NCBI RefSeq assembly: GCF_030269325.1
Contig: NZ_BSTD01000009.1
Span: 310,001 to 374,000, forward strand
DNA from: Amycolatopsis sp. NBRC 101858
Lineage (GTDB): Bacteria > Actinomycetota > Actinomycetes > Mycobacteriales > Pseudonocardiaceae
Direction of reading: 5' to 3'
DNA: 64,000 bases
Part shown: positions 7,517 through 16,643 of the stretch, in pieces
How positions within the stretch are numbered: the stretch's first letter is position 1
Layout of the letters: each line of letters starts with the position of its first letter
Notes under the pieces: generated by a model
The model's input: only the letters and a program-made list of their open reading frames with translations
Databases searched by the model: none
Told to the model about the DNA's origin: nothing
Program-made: the position numbers and the translations under genes

Positions 7517-8515
7517 TCACAGCGTCTCGGGCAGGTCCAGCCAGGGTTTGCCGGCGACGTCGAACCCGGTGAGCTCGGCGATCTTCCCGTCGACGACGTG
7601 CAGGAGCGCGATGGCGAACAGCCGGTGCTCCGGGGCGTCGGGGGTGCGGAGGTACAGCACGGCGGCCGGCATGCGGTTGACCGTCGTGCTGATACCGCGC
7701 CAGTCGTCGTGGCCGCGCTGGAAAAGCCCGCCGGAGACCCAGCCGTCCACGGCGTCCGTGGCCGTCGTGCTCAGGGTGCCCGGATCGGGCAGCATCGCGA
7801 AGCGCAGGTCGTCGCGCAGCAGGGACGCCAGTGCGTCGAGGTCGTTGCGTTCATGGGCGTCGATGTACGACTTGACCACGCCGCGCTCGTCGTCCGACAG
7901 TTCGTGGGTGGCGGGGCTCCGCCAGTCGAGGCGGCCGGCGGGGAGTTGCTCGCGCATCGTCGCGCGCGCCCGCTGCAGTGCGCTGGTCACCGACGCGACG
8001 GTCAGCTCGAGGGCATCGGCGGCCTGCGCCGCCGGCCAGCCGAGGACATCACGCAGGACGAGCACGGCCCGCTGCCGCGGCGGCAGGTGCTGGACGGCGA
8101 CGATGAACGCGAGCTCGATCGTCTCCCGCGCCACCACCGATTCCTGCGGGTCCTCGGGGAGCATCCGGTCGGGGTACGGCTGCAGGTGCGGCAGCTCGGA
8201 GTCCGGCAGCCCGGACGGCAGCGGAGTGCGCTTGTCCAGGAAGTCGAGGCAGACGTTGGTCGCGATCCGGTAGAGCCAGGTCCGCAGCGCGGCGTGGCCC
8301 TTGAAGGTCTCCCGCTTGTGCCACGCCCGCAGGAACGTCTCCTGCGTCATGTCCTGGGCGTCCTCGTAGTTGGCGAGCATCCGGTAGCAGTGCACCTGCA
8401 GCTCCCGCCGGTGCGGCTCCGTGACGAGCGCGAACCGCGCGGTATCGCCTGAGCGGGCCGCCGCGATGAACGCGCTCTCGTCGGCGTCCAGCGGTCCAGC
8501 GTCGGTCATGGTCAT
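7517..8515 (-). CDS. ECF-type RNA polymerase sigma factor with SnoaL-like C-terminal domain
   Basis: A 332-residue sigma-70 family factor of the SigG/TIGR02960-like kind. Region 2 includes HCYRMLANYEDAQDMTQETFLRAW and LRTWLYRIATNVCLDF. Region 4 includes LPPRQRAVLVLRDVLGW with an HTH at AADALELTVASVTSALQRAR. A C-terminal domain of about 120 residues (from about 210) looks like the SnoaL/NTF2 fold that takes the place of an anti-sigma factor in such proteins. Two in-frame ATGs (8515 and 8509) follow GGAAGG; I use the first. It diverges from the CGNR regulator gene. Confidence 0.9.
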   Translation of the reverse strand: MTMTDAGPLDADESAFIAAARSGDTARFALVTEPHRRELQVHCYRMLANYEDAQDMTQETFLRAWHKRETFKGHAALRTWLYRIATNVCLDFLDKRTPLPSGLPDSELPHLQPYPDRMLPEDPQESVVARETIELAFIVAVQHLPPRQRAVLVLRDVLGWPAAQAADALELTVASVTSALQRARATMREQLPAGRLDWRSPATHELSDDERGVVKSYIDAHERNDLDALASLLRDDLRFAMLPDPGTLSTTATDAVDGWVSGGLFQRGHDDWRGISTTVNRMPAAVLYLRTPDAPEHRLFAIALLHVVDGKIAELTGFDVAGKPWLDLPETL

Positions 8516-8609
8516 CGATCCTTCCACCGGTGTCAGGGGGCTGCCAGAACTGACGACGCGGCGGAGGATTTCTGATCGGTCGAGCAGTGACCTCGCCCAC
8601 AGCACGACC

Positions 8610-8644
8610 CATGAAATAGTCAAACGCGTCATGATTATTTCATG
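8610..8644. promoter_or_regulatory. Inverted repeat overlapping the CGNR gene start
   Basis: Perfect 9-bp arms, CATGAAATA (8610-8618) and TATTTCATG (8636-8644), lie 17 bp apart; the right arm contains the ATG of the CGNR gene. A second TCATGA (8629-8634) sits between them. A regulator bound here would block its own expression and could also affect the divergent sigma factor gene. Confidence 0.5.
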
Positions 8645-9217
8645 ACCTGGCTCGCGACCGAGCGCTACGGCCTGGTGCCCGCCCCGGGCGGCCTGGGGTT
8701 CGTCCACGACCTGCTCAACACCCGGTCCGCGGGCCGTCCCCGCCGGCCCGACCTGCTCGCCGAGGTGGCGTCGGCGCGGGACTGGGCCGGCGCGGCGCTG
8801 GCGGCCTGGGCCGGGGAGACCGGCCAGGACGTACCCGCGGTGGCTCTCGGCGAGGACGACCTCGACCCGCTTCGCGACCTCCGCGTCGATCTCCACGCCC
8901 ACGTGGCCCGACCGGCGATACCGCTCCCCGAACACCAGGCCGGGGTGGTTCTCCGCCTCGGCTCGGACGGCCGGGTCCGGCCGGAACCGCGCGGCACCGG
9001 CTGGCGGGCCCTGGCTTCGGTCGCCCTGATCGCGATCGGGGACGCCCAGGCCGCCGATACGTGGCGCCGTCTCAAAACCTGCCGCAACCTCCGGTGCGAG
9101 GCCGCGTTCTTCGACCGCTCGCGCAACAACAGCGGCACCTGGCACGACGTGCGCGTCTGCGGCAATCCGGCCAACCTGCGCGCCTACCGCGCGCGGCACC
9201 GTTCCGAAAAGAACTGA
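8642..9217 (+). CDS. CGNR zinc-finger (ABATE-type) regulator
   Basis: A 191-residue protein with the two-part layout of CGNR regulators: an N-terminal ABATE domain (stress-induced, probably ligand-binding) and a C-terminal zinc finger. The finger reads CRNLRC, then FFDRSRNNSGTWHDVRVCGN and a basic tail RAYRARHR. In most members the finger has WCSM where this protein has WHDV, so one zinc Cys is replaced, perhaps by His. The gene precedes a quinone reductase by 29 bp in the same direction and probably forms an operon with it. Confidence 0.85.
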   Translation: MTWLATERYGLVPAPGGLGFVHDLLNTRSAGRPRRPDLLAEVASARDWAGAALAAWAGETGQDVPAVALGEDDLDPLRDLRVDLHAHVARPAIPLPEHQAGVVLRLGSDGRVRPEPRGTGWRALASVALIAIGDAQAADTWRRLKTCRNLRCEAAFFDRSRNNSGTWHDVRVCGNPANLRAYRARHRSEKN

Positions 9218-9246
9218 AAGCAGAACACCTGTTTCGGAGGTCTTCC

Positions 9247-10245
9247 ATGCGCGCGATCCAGTACGACGAGTTCGGCGACTACGACGTCCTCGAAGCCGTC
9301 GACGTCCCCATCCCGGTCCCGGGCCCCGGGCAGGCTCTCGTCCGGCTCACCTTGGCGGGGGTGAACCCGCTGGACGACACCGTCCGCCGCGGCAAGCTTC
9401 CCGCGGCGGCCGTCCGGCCGCTGCCGATCCGGCCCGGCGGGTTCGGCGTCGGGGTCCTCACCGAGCCCGGTGCCAGCGGGTTGCCGGCCGGGACCCGGGT
9501 CGTGCTCAGCGGCGGCCGGTACGGCTTAGCCGCCGACGGCGCGTGGGCCGAGTACATCGCCGTCGACCCGCAGCACGTCCTGCCCATCCCGGACAGCGTC
9601 GACGACACCGCCGCGGCGGCGCTCACCGCCGCGACCGGGCACCTCACCGCTTACCTGGCGCTCACCGAGCTCACCGGGTTCCGGCCCGGGCAGACCGTCC
9701 TCGCGCCCGGTGTCGGGGGCGGTGTCGGGCAGGGCGGCGTGGACGTCGCCCGGGTGCTCGGCGCCGGCGTGGCCATCACGACCGCCACGGGCACCGCGAA
9801 GGCGGAGCGCGGCCGCGCGGCCGGGTTCGAGGTGATCGACCTGTCCACCGAGTCCCTCCGCGACGGCGTGCACCGGCTGACCGGCGGCCGAGGCGTCGAC
9901 GTCGTCCTCGACGGTGTCGGCGGCTCCGTGACCGGCGCCGCGCTGGGCGCCCTGGCCGTGGACGGCACCCTGGTCAGCATCGGCTACGCGGCGAGCACCC
10001 GCACCGAAATCGACGTCACCGACCTCATCTGGAAGAACACCCACATCCACGGCTTCCGGTTCGCGCTGTTCACCCCCGAGCAAATCAATGCGGCGAACAC
10101 GCACCTGCTCGAAATGCTCGGCCGCAAGGAGATCGTCCCCCTGGTCGACCGCGTGTTCCCGCTGGAGCAGGCCGCGCAGGCGCAACGCCACCTCGCCGAG
10201 GGAGGCCCGTTCGGCCGCGTCCTCCTTTCGCTCCAGCCGGCGTGA
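9247..10245 (+). CDS. Zinc-independent quinone oxidoreductase (MDR family)
   Basis: A 332-residue medium-chain dehydrogenase/reductase. It has the N-terminal GroES-like fold (MRAIQYDEFGDYDVLEAVDVP, VNPLDDTVRRG) and a Rossmann part with APGVGGGVGQGGVDVARVLGA and a late GGRGVDVVLDGVGG. No structural-zinc cysteines are seen, so it is probably an NADPH:quinone reductase rather than an alcohol dehydrogenase. A GGAGGT ribosome binding site lies six bases before ATG 9247. It follows the CGNR regulator and ends at a strong hairpin. Confidence 0.9.
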   Translation: MRAIQYDEFGDYDVLEAVDVPIPVPGPGQALVRLTLAGVNPLDDTVRRGKLPAAAVRPLPIRPGGFGVGVLTEPGASGLPAGTRVVLSGGRYGLAADGAWAEYIAVDPQHVLPIPDSVDDTAAAALTAATGHLTAYLALTELTGFRPGQTVLAPGVGGGVGQGGVDVARVLGAGVAITTATGTAKAERGRAAGFEVIDLSTESLRDGVHRLTGGRGVDVVLDGVGGSVTGAALGALAVDGTLVSIGYAASTRTEIDVTDLIWKNTHIHGFRFALFTPEQINAANTHLLEMLGRKEIVPLVDRVFPLEQAAQAQRHLAEGGPFGRVLLSLQPA

Positions 10246-10247
10246 GC

Positions 10248-10284
10248 GTCCTGGTGGTGGCAGCCGCACTGCCACCACCAGGAC
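10248..10284. terminator. Bidirectional hairpin terminator
   Basis: A perfect 16-bp stem, GTCCTGGTGGTGGCAG (10248-10263) and its complement (10269-10284), with a 5-base loop, lies between the convergent quinone reductase and WD40 genes. There is no T-tract, as is common in high-GC actinobacteria. Confidence 0.85.
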
Positions 10285-10303
10285 CGATCAGCGGTCCTCC
10301 GCG

Positions 10304-11968
10304 TCAGCCGAGCCGCCAGAGGTGCACGTCGCCGTCGTGGTTGCCGGAGGCCAGCAGGTTCCCGCCGTGGGTGAAGACGACGGTGGACACGACACCGGCG
10401 GGCCGGTCGGCGTCGAGCCGCCGGCTGCCGACCGGCCGGTTCGGGTCGGAGACGTCCGACAGCCAGATACCGCCCTCACCGCCGTGGACGAGAGTGCCGC
10501 CGTCGGGGCTGAAGGCCACCGAACTGATGACCCCTCCCGAATACTTCGGGTGCCGTCCCCGGTGCACGGGCCGGCTCGTGTTCGCGACGTCCCAAAGCCA
10601 GATCCGGCCAGCGGGCACGAGGTTGTAGCCGACGATCGCGATGTCGGTGCCGCGCGGGGAGTACGCCGTGGCGACGACGTAGCTGGCGATCGAATCCGTC
10701 TCGCCGCCGAGGGCCCGAGGTGCTCGCGGTTCGGTGACGTCCCACAGCCAGAGCTTGCCGTTGTACCCGGTGCCCGCGAGCACGGTCCCGTCCGGGCTGA
10801 AGGCGAGCGAGCCGATCGCGTCGTCGGGGTTCGTCCCCGCGTGCAGTTCGGCCACCGGGCAGGGGCTGCCGGGGTCGCGGACGTCCCAGAGGCTGATCCC
10901 GCCGCCGGTGCCGACGGCGAGGAGCTGCCCGTCCGGGCTGAAGAGCGCGGCGCGCAGTGAGTCGGTGTAGCAGGTGATCGGTTTTTCGAAGCAGGACGAC
11001 GATCCGTCCGGGGCAATGCTCCAGAGCCATACCTGGGAGCACATGCTGCCCCCGTTCCCGCCCACGGCCAGCAGCGTCTCGTGCGGGTGGAAAGCCACGG
11101 ACTTGACGTCGAACGGGCTGTCGACCGTCAACGGCCGGCCGGTCGCCACGGGGTTGGCGCTGTCCGTGACGTCCCAGAGCCAGACGGTTCCCTCGCGGTC
11201 GACCTCCACGCTGTCGCCGCCCACGGCGAGCAGGGTGTCGTCGGCGTTGAACGCCAGTGACCGGAGGTTCTTGGACTGCCGCGGTAGCGCCACCAGGCCG
11301 CTGTGCCCACGTGGCGCCGCAGTGCCGGCCGGCGAACTGTGCCGCGTCGTGCTGCCGGCTTGCTCACCGCTTTCCCCGTGGTGGTCGTCGGGCAGGCAGA
11401 GCCAGGCGATGGCCGTCGTCTCTTTCGCCCGCACCCTGATCTGGCGGTAGACCCGCGGATCGATGGCGCGGGACTGCCGCACCACCTGCTGGTAGAACCA
11501 GTCCGACGTGACCACGGCCAGCACGCCTCGCGAACCGGCCAGGGCGTCCTTGACCACGTCCGCGTCGCGCAGGCGGGTGGCGTGGATTCCCGCTCGGGAC
11601 GACCAGATGCTTTCGCCGGTCTCCCCTTCACCCGAGTCCAGCGCCATCCGCAGCCGCATGTGCGCGTGGGGGTTCCGGCTCGCGTTGTGGGTCCGGATGC
11701 CCCGGCTCAGCGAGGTGGGCACCGCGACCACGAGGAGTTCCTTCGGCACGGTCGCCGGGACCGTGATGAACAAGGCGTCCCCGTTGGGCTGGCAGACGCA
11801 CTCGTCCCAAGGTATGCCCGCCTCGACCAACGCAGTCCGGACCACCTCCGGCAGTGCTTCCATGACTTCGAGCCGGTCGCTGTTGGTCCGGCACTCGTCG
11901 GAGAACCGCTCGACATCGACGGTCACGACCGTACGATGCTCGGTCCTGCCCTTCCCATCGTCCTGCAT
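10304..11968 (-). CDS. Cyclase-homology domain plus seven-bladed WD40 propeller protein
   Basis: A 554-residue protein. The first about 190 residues resemble a class III nucleotidyl-cyclase fold: VVTVDVERFSD aligns with the first metal-binding Asp segment and QPNGDALFI with the second, but the later Asn/Arg stretch reads GIHATRLRDA, so activity is doubtful. After a linker of about 45 residues come seven WD40 repeats, each with a hydrophobic-AFSPDG-like core and ending WLWDV or similar (last VHLWRL). Seven repeats make one closed propeller. The start at 11968 is set by GAGGAGG a few bases upstream; an upstream in-frame start lacks one. Proteins with this N-terminal domain are often joined to signalling or conflict-system modules in actinobacteria; the role here is unknown. 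Confidence 0.82.
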   Translation of the reverse strand: MQDDGKGRTEHRTVVTVDVERFSDECRTNSDRLEVMEALPEVVRTALVEAGIPWDECVCQPNGDALFITVPATVPKELLVVAVPTSLSRGIRTHNASRNPHAHMRLRMALDSGEGETGESIWSSRAGIHATRLRDADVVKDALAGSRGVLAVVTSDWFYQQVVRQSRAIDPRVYRQIRVRAKETTAIAWLCLPDDHHGESGEQAGSTTRHSSPAGTAAPRGHSGLVALPRQSKNLRSLAFNADDTLLAVGGDSVEVDREGTVWLWDVTDSANPVATGRPLTVDSPFDVKSVAFHPHETLLAVGGNGGSMCSQVWLWSIAPDGSSSCFEKPITCYTDSLRAALFSPDGQLLAVGTGGGISLWDVRDPGSPCPVAELHAGTNPDDAIGSLAFSPDGTVLAGTGYNGKLWLWDVTEPRAPRALGGETDSIASYVVATAYSPRGTDIAIVGYNLVPAGRIWLWDVANTSRPVHRGRHPKYSGGVISSVAFSPDGGTLVHGGEGGIWLSDVSDPNRPVGSRRLDADRPAGVVSTVVFTHGGNLLASGNHDGDVHLWRLG

Positions 11969-11985
11969 GCACCCTCCTCGCGCTC

Positions 11986-12005
11986 GCATCAGCTCGTGCT
12001 GATGC
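11986..12005. promoter_or_regulatory. Palindrome ahead of the WD40 gene
   Basis: GCATCAGC (11986-11993) and GCTGATGC (11998-12005) form a perfect 8-bp inverted repeat with a TCGT centre, just upstream of the ribosome binding site. It could be an operator or a small leader hairpin. Confidence 0.35.
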
Positions 12006-12134
12006 ACGTGCAGCAAGTGTTCGGGGTAGGCGCCGCGTCGGACAGGGGGAATCGGCGGGCGGTCGCGGCGATCTCAGTCGACAGGAGGACTGACGAATTT
12101 CGATCACCTCTTGTCGCGTTCGCGCGACCGCTCG

Positions 12135-13556
12135 TCAGAGCGTCGGCTTGCCCGGCTGGTAGAGCCAGGTGTGGAAGAACGAGTCGAGGTTGCGGTTGGT
12201 CAGCCGCTCGACGAACTGGATGAACTGCCGCGTCGAGACGTTGCCGTACCGGTTGGCCGTCGGCCACAGCGTGAGCACGCGGAAGAAGGCGCGGTCGCCG
12301 ATCTTCGTGCGCAGCGCCTGCAGGGCCATCGCGCCGCGGTTGTAGACCAGATCGTCGAAGATGTGGTCACGTCCGGGGTCGGCGACTTTGCCGCTCCAGT
12401 CCTTCTCGTCGGCGTAGGCCTTCGCGAAGGTCTGCTGCACCGGGACGTTGTTGAACTTCTCCTGGTAGAGCCATTCCGAATAGGTCGCGAAGCCTTCGTT
12501 GAGCCAGATGTCCGACCAGTGCACCGGGGTGAGGCTGTCGCCGAACCACTGGTGGCCGAGCTCGTGGGCGAGCAGGTCGCCGTCGACGTCGCTGGTGCTC
12601 TGGTCGTAGACCGGCCGGCTCTGCGTTTCGAGGGCGTAGTCGACGCCGACGTCGGCGATGATGCCGCCGGTCGAGTCGAACGGATACTGCCCGTACATCG
12701 AGGATTCCCATTGGATGATCTGCGCCGTGGTCTGGTTGAACACCTTGCCCTGACCGGGTTTGGTGTCGATCGACTTGCCGATCGCGGTGATGTTCGGCAG
12801 GCCGCCGGCCGCCACGCCGCGGGTGACGTCGTAGCGGCCGATCGCGAGCATGCTCAGCTCGCTGGCCATCGGCCGGTTCATGGTCCAGCGGAAGGTGGTC
12901 TGGCGACCGTGCGTGGTGGTGGGCCCGGGTTCGCCGTTGGCCAGCACGGTGAGCCCGGTCGGCACGGTGATGGTCTGGGTGTAGGTCGCCTTGTCGTCGG
13001 TGGTGTCGTTGACCGGGTAGTAGGTCGCGGCGCCGATCGGCTGGTTGAGCGCAACGGCGCCGTCCTCGGTGGTGACCCAGCCGGAGAGCCCCAGCGCGGG
13101 GTCGTCGATCTTCTGCGGAACGCCGCCGTAGCTCACCGAAACGACGAAGGTGCTGCCCCGGCGCAGCCCGCGCGGCGGAGTGATCACCAGCTCCTGGGCA
13201 CCACTGCGGGTGAAGGCGGCGTTCTGGCCGTTCACGGAAAGCCGGCTGATCGTCAGCGGCCCCTGAAAATCCAGGTCGAAGCGCGAGAGGTCCTGAGTGG
13301 CCGTGGCGAGAATCGTCGTGGTGGCATCGATGGCCTGGGACGCGGGATCGAAGGCCAGCCGGATGTCGTAGTGCCCGACGTCGTAGCCACCGTTGCCCAT
13401 ATCGGGGAAGTACGGATCCCCGGCGCCCGCCGCACCGGGCGAGTACCGCGGCGCGGTCGCCGCATCGGCTGCCGGACTCGCCACGGCGAGCAGACCGGCG
13501 GAGAGCGCGCAGGAGAGGATCACCAAGTGACCACGGCAACGGTTGGCACCACGCAT
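12135..13556 (-). CDS. Secreted M1-family zinc metallopeptidase
   Basis: A 473-residue aminopeptidase-like enzyme. An N-terminal Sec signal peptide (LVILSCALSAGLLAVASPAADA) points to export. The zinc site is complete: HELGHQWFGD (HExxH) followed 18 residues later by NEGFATY with the third ligand Glu; the upstream substrate motif of classic M1 enzymes (GxMEN) is replaced by VDYALETQSRP. It is shorter than PepN because it stops soon after the catalytic domain. The start at 13556 has GAGGAGG five bases upstream. It lies downstream of the eight-gene system on the same strand but 175 bp away, so it is probably independent. Confidence 0.93.
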   Translation of the reverse strand: MRGANRCRGHLVILSCALSAGLLAVASPAADAATAPRYSPGAAGAGDPYFPDMGNGGYDVGHYDIRLAFDPASQAIDATTTILATATQDLSRFDLDFQGPLTISRLSVNGQNAAFTRSGAQELVITPPRGLRRGSTFVVSVSYGGVPQKIDDPALGLSGWVTTEDGAVALNQPIGAATYYPVNDTTDDKATYTQTITVPTGLTVLANGEPGPTTTHGRQTTFRWTMNRPMASELSMLAIGRYDVTRGVAAGGLPNITAIGKSIDTKPGQGKVFNQTTAQIIQWESSMYGQYPFDSTGGIIADVGVDYALETQSRPVYDQSTSDVDGDLLAHELGHQWFGDSLTPVHWSDIWLNEGFATYSEWLYQEKFNNVPVQQTFAKAYADEKDWSGKVADPGRDHIFDDLVYNRGAMALQALRTKIGDRAFFRVLTLWPTANRYGNVSTRQFIQFVERLTNRNLDSFFHTWLYQPGKPTL

Positions 13557-13731
13557 GGGTCCTCCTCGGCAGGTCATCGACGCTGAAGAGTAGGTCCGAC
13601 CCGCCACAAGGATCAACCCCGTTGCGGCGCGCTGGAAGTCCGGTTCGGGCGGTTCCTGACCGGTTGTGCCACAAAGATCTTCGATCCCGAAACGCGCCGC
13701 CGCCCACCCGTAACCGACCACGGCACGGAGC

Positions 13732-15564
13732 TCAGGCATCGTTCAGCTCGAGCCCCCAATCCGCGACGCGGCGGACTCCGATGTGCCCGGCGGCCTGGTC
13801 AATCAGTCCCGGCACCTGACCGGGCGGAACCGGCACCGCGACCGGCACCGCCGCCGGGATCGCCGGCGGCGTGTCCCATCGGCACAGCCACGTCCCGCCC
13901 TGCGCCTTTTCGCACGGCGACTGCGGGTAGTACAGCTCATCCGCCTTGTAGAAGGAGAACACCCGGTACCCGGCCGGTACCGCGCCGGCGACGGACTTGC
14001 TGACCGGCTCCGCCACCGCCGGCTGGGTGGGCACCGGGACCGTCGAGGGGACGGCCGCCGGGGCAGCGGACTGCTCGGTGGCGGGTGAACGACCCGCGAG
14101 GACTCCGAGCAGGAACACCACCGCCAGCAGCGCGACGACGGCGACCACCGAGATCAGCGGCAGGTATCGGGCCCGCTTCGCGCGCTGGACCAGCGGGGCC
14201 ATCCGGCGCCGGCGGTTCGGCGCCACGAACGGATCGTCGTTCCGCCATCGCTCGAAGCCGGCGTCGCGTGCGTCATTCGGGCTGCGTTTCTCCACTGCCC
14301 GTCCCAGGAGGTGGGCGAGCACTTCGGACTGGCCCCGCCGCAGGTACTCGGCCGCGTGCTTCAGCGCCGTTCCGTCGTCGACGTCCGACAGGGATTTCCC
14401 GTAAGCGGTCTCCAGGACCTGCGAGCCGAGCTGCCGGACGAGGTCGGTTTCGACGATGCCGGCCAGCGTGTCGAGCGCCCGTACGTCCAGTTCACCGCGC
14501 ACCTGCTGGCGGATCTGCTTCGATTGGCACAGGGAGCGCAACCGCCCGAGTTCGGTGGTGAACTTCTCGAGCGATTCGGCGTTCCGCAGTGCGGTGGTGT
14601 GCTGCGTCGCGGGTTCCTGTCGGCGGTTCGTCACTCGCACCTCGCCGCCCGAGCGCGTGCTGTAGCCGTTCGCATGCCCATCTTCGTGGCTCTCCCAGGG
14701 TGTTCCGCTGTCGTACCCGGCCGGGGCGCCGGCCGCGGCCCTGCCGGCCGGCACCGAGTCGAGCGCCGGCTGCCGCTTGACGAACCGGTCGAGGATCCGG
14801 GTCGCTTCGTCCAGGTTCGGTCCCTCGCCGGTGTCGTTCTCCAGGTCGACGACGACGCGCTCGACCACGCCGGGACCCGAGGGCCGCTTGCTGAGGAAGA
14901 CGAGATCGGGAAGGTCCACGACACTCGTGTCGTGCGTGTCCTCGTAGGTCGAGAAGGAATCGAACGGCAGGTGCCCGTGCCGGGCGAGGCGCTGGTCCTC
15001 CACGACGGCACGCAGGACGACGATCATCATCAGCCGGCAGTCGTCCCGGCAGCCGATGATGCTCACCGGGCGCCCCGGTTCGTCCAGCATCCGCGCGAGG
15101 ATCGCCGCGACGTTGGTCCACCAAGCCTGAGCGTATTCACGGGGGTCCTCGGAAACGCCGCAGGTTTCCGGGTCGACGATGAGCCGGGCACCGTCGCGCA
15201 CCGATTGCTCTCCGCCGCCCAGGAAGCCTTTGAGCGCGAAGCCGAGCGCGACGGACGTGGTGAGCGAGCCCGACATACCGATCAACGCCCGCGAATTGTT
15301 GCGCCCGGTCGAATGAGCCGACGACACCGTGCGGTACAGAAGCGCCGCGGTGCCGCCGTCGAACCGGAAGTAGGACCAGGCCGTGTCGGGCACCGGGGCG
15401 TTGCCGATCGGCAGCATCCGCACGTGGTCGATCAGCCGGATCTTCCACTTCTGCGCCTCCTGCTCGGAAGCGAACGAATAGCCGAGCAGCTGCACACCGG
15501 GTCTCTCGTTCGACCACCCGAAAACGGCCTGTTCGACCTGGAACTGGGTCCGCGTGCCGGTCAT
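13732..15564 (-). CDS. Membrane-anchored GTPase-associated (GAP1-like) protein
   Basis: A 610-residue protein, last of the eight-gene operon. It starts with ATG overlapping the GTPase stop as ATGA, so the two are translationally coupled. The first about 150 residues (FQVEQAVFGWSNERPGVQLLG, a Ser/Gly-rich SSAHSTGRNNSRALIGMSGS stretch) recall the N-terminal domain of GTPase-associated proteins that accompany TRAFAC GTPases, though I cannot confirm the match. A helical middle follows, then a basic stretch and one membrane helix (about residues 466-492, LPLISVVAVVALLAVVFLLG). After that come a Pro/Val-rich linker and a small domain with two Cys outside the membrane. It may regulate or couple the GTPase to the membrane. 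Confidence 0.7.
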   Translation of the reverse strand: MTGTRTQFQVEQAVFGWSNERPGVQLLGYSFASEQEAQKWKIRLIDHVRMLPIGNAPVPDTAWSYFRFDGGTAALLYRTVSSAHSTGRNNSRALIGMSGSLTTSVALGFALKGFLGGGEQSVRDGARLIVDPETCGVSEDPREYAQAWWTNVAAILARMLDEPGRPVSIIGCRDDCRLMMIVVLRAVVEDQRLARHGHLPFDSFSTYEDTHDTSVVDLPDLVFLSKRPSGPGVVERVVVDLENDTGEGPNLDEATRILDRFVKRQPALDSVPAGRAAAGAPAGYDSGTPWESHEDGHANGYSTRSGGEVRVTNRRQEPATQHTTALRNAESLEKFTTELGRLRSLCQSKQIRQQVRGELDVRALDTLAGIVETDLVRQLGSQVLETAYGKSLSDVDDGTALKHAAEYLRRGQSEVLAHLLGRAVEKRSPNDARDAGFERWRNDDPFVAPNRRRRMAPLVQRAKRARYLPLISVVAVVALLAVVFLLGVLAGRSPATEQSAAPAAVPSTVPVPTQPAVAEPVSKSVAGAVPAGYRVFSFYKADELYYPQSPCEKAQGGTWLCRWDTPPAIPAAVPVAVPVPPGQVPGLIDQAAGHIGVRRVADWGLELNDA

Positions 15565-16643
15565 GGTTTGCCCACCTTCTCCGCCTCCACCCCGGGGATG
15601 ACCCCGGTCATCGCCAATATCGAGACCAGGGGCTCGAGCACCCGGGTCGGGCGGACGCCCCGCGGGAACCACTTGTCCATCGCTTCGCCGACGGCGTCCC
15701 CGCCGCTCGCCGAAACGAAGTGCATCGTGGTGCGCGCGAACGACTCGAACGGCCGGAGTGACGCCCCGGCCCCGATGTGGTGCAGGTAGGCGTAGACGTC
15801 GCGGCTCTCGTCGCGGATCCTCGCGGCGTCCAGCACTTGCTCGTCGCCCCTCCGCAGCCACCGGTCCGCCGGCGGCTGGTAGCGCAGCCGGTCGGACTTG
15901 GTGACGGCGATCGTGGCGGGCAGGGCACCACTGCCGTCGATTCCCTGCAGCCGCTCGATGGCGAGGTCGAAGGACTTGTTCTCGCTCGCCGCGGCCGGGC
16001 GCCGGGTTTCCAGCGGGTCGTCGGACGCGTGCACGAAGATCACCGCGTCGGCCCCGACCAGGAACCGCGACGCCCGGTTGCGGGCCTCGGGGCTTTCGAG
16101 GTCTTCGCCGGCGACGTCGAAGAACGTCACCGGACGTTCCCCGCCCGGGCCCCGGAGGAGCAGGATGTCCGCCGCGTCGATGATGCCGGTCTTGGTCGCC
16201 GGCAACGCGCCTCCTCGCTCGAACCGCTCGATGTAGTTCTCCCGGAAGTGCGCGTGCCTGCGGAAGTCGAGCGCCGCCGCGGTGATCCGGTAGGGCCGCA
16301 GCCCGCCGGTGTACGCCTGGCGGATCATCGCGGTGAGCAGATGCGTCTTGCCCGACGTCGAGGCGCCGACCAGGCCCACCACGAGCGGATCCGCATAGTT
16401 CGCGTAGGTGGCGGGCAGGAAGTGCCGCGACGTGTCGCCGGACGGGTTCGGGCACTCGCGGTAGCCCCGGCGGGCGAGGTCGGCCTGCTTGGCGGGCGAC
16501 AACGCCGAGATGTCGACCAGTTCGTAGCGATCGTGCTCGGCGTTATGCAGCGAGACGGTCGGCTCGTCCGGCCAGAAGAATTCGTCGGCGCAGATCGGGC
16601 ACCGCACCCGTCGCCCGGAGATTCGCTGATCGGGGTTCGTCAC
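15561..16643 (-). CDS. TRAFAC-type GTPase with N-terminal zinc-finger-like segment
   Basis: A 360-residue GTPase. The G1 loop is GASTSGKT (about residues 92-99), G3 is FFDVAGED (about 177) and G4 is TKSD (about 248). The start has a CPIC pair (residues 15-18), with a further Cys in RRGYRECPNP, which may form a small zinc ribbon. The layout resembles the double-GTPase (DO-GTPase) proteins predicted in actinobacterial multi-gene conflict systems, but only one clear G-domain is seen. It begins with GTG overlapping the pseudokinase stop (GTGA) and overlaps the next gene by 4 bp. No membrane segment; likely cytoplasmic. Confidence 0.83.
   Translation of the reverse strand: MTNPDQRISGRRVRCPICADEFFWPDEPTVSLHNAEHDRYELVDISALSPAKQADLARRGYRECPNPSGDTSRHFLPATYANYADPLVVGLVGASTSGKTHLLTAMIRQAYTGGLRPYRITAAALDFRRHAHFRENYIERFERGGALPATKTGIIDAADILLLRGPGGERPVTFFDVAGEDLESPEARNRASRFLVGADAVIFVHASDDPLETRRPAAASENKSFDLAIERLQGIDGSGALPATIAVTKSDRLRYQPPADRWLRRGDEQVLDAARIRDESRDVYAYLHHIGAGASLRPFESFARTTMHFVSASGGDAVGEAMDKWFPRGVRPTRVLEPLVSILAMTGVIPGVEAEKVGKP

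Noticed and set aside
13732..16455. A 907-codon fusion of the GAP1-like gene with upstream sequence
   Set aside because: The first about 300 codons are a frame-shifted shadow of the GTPase gene; the ATG at 15564 overlaps its stop.
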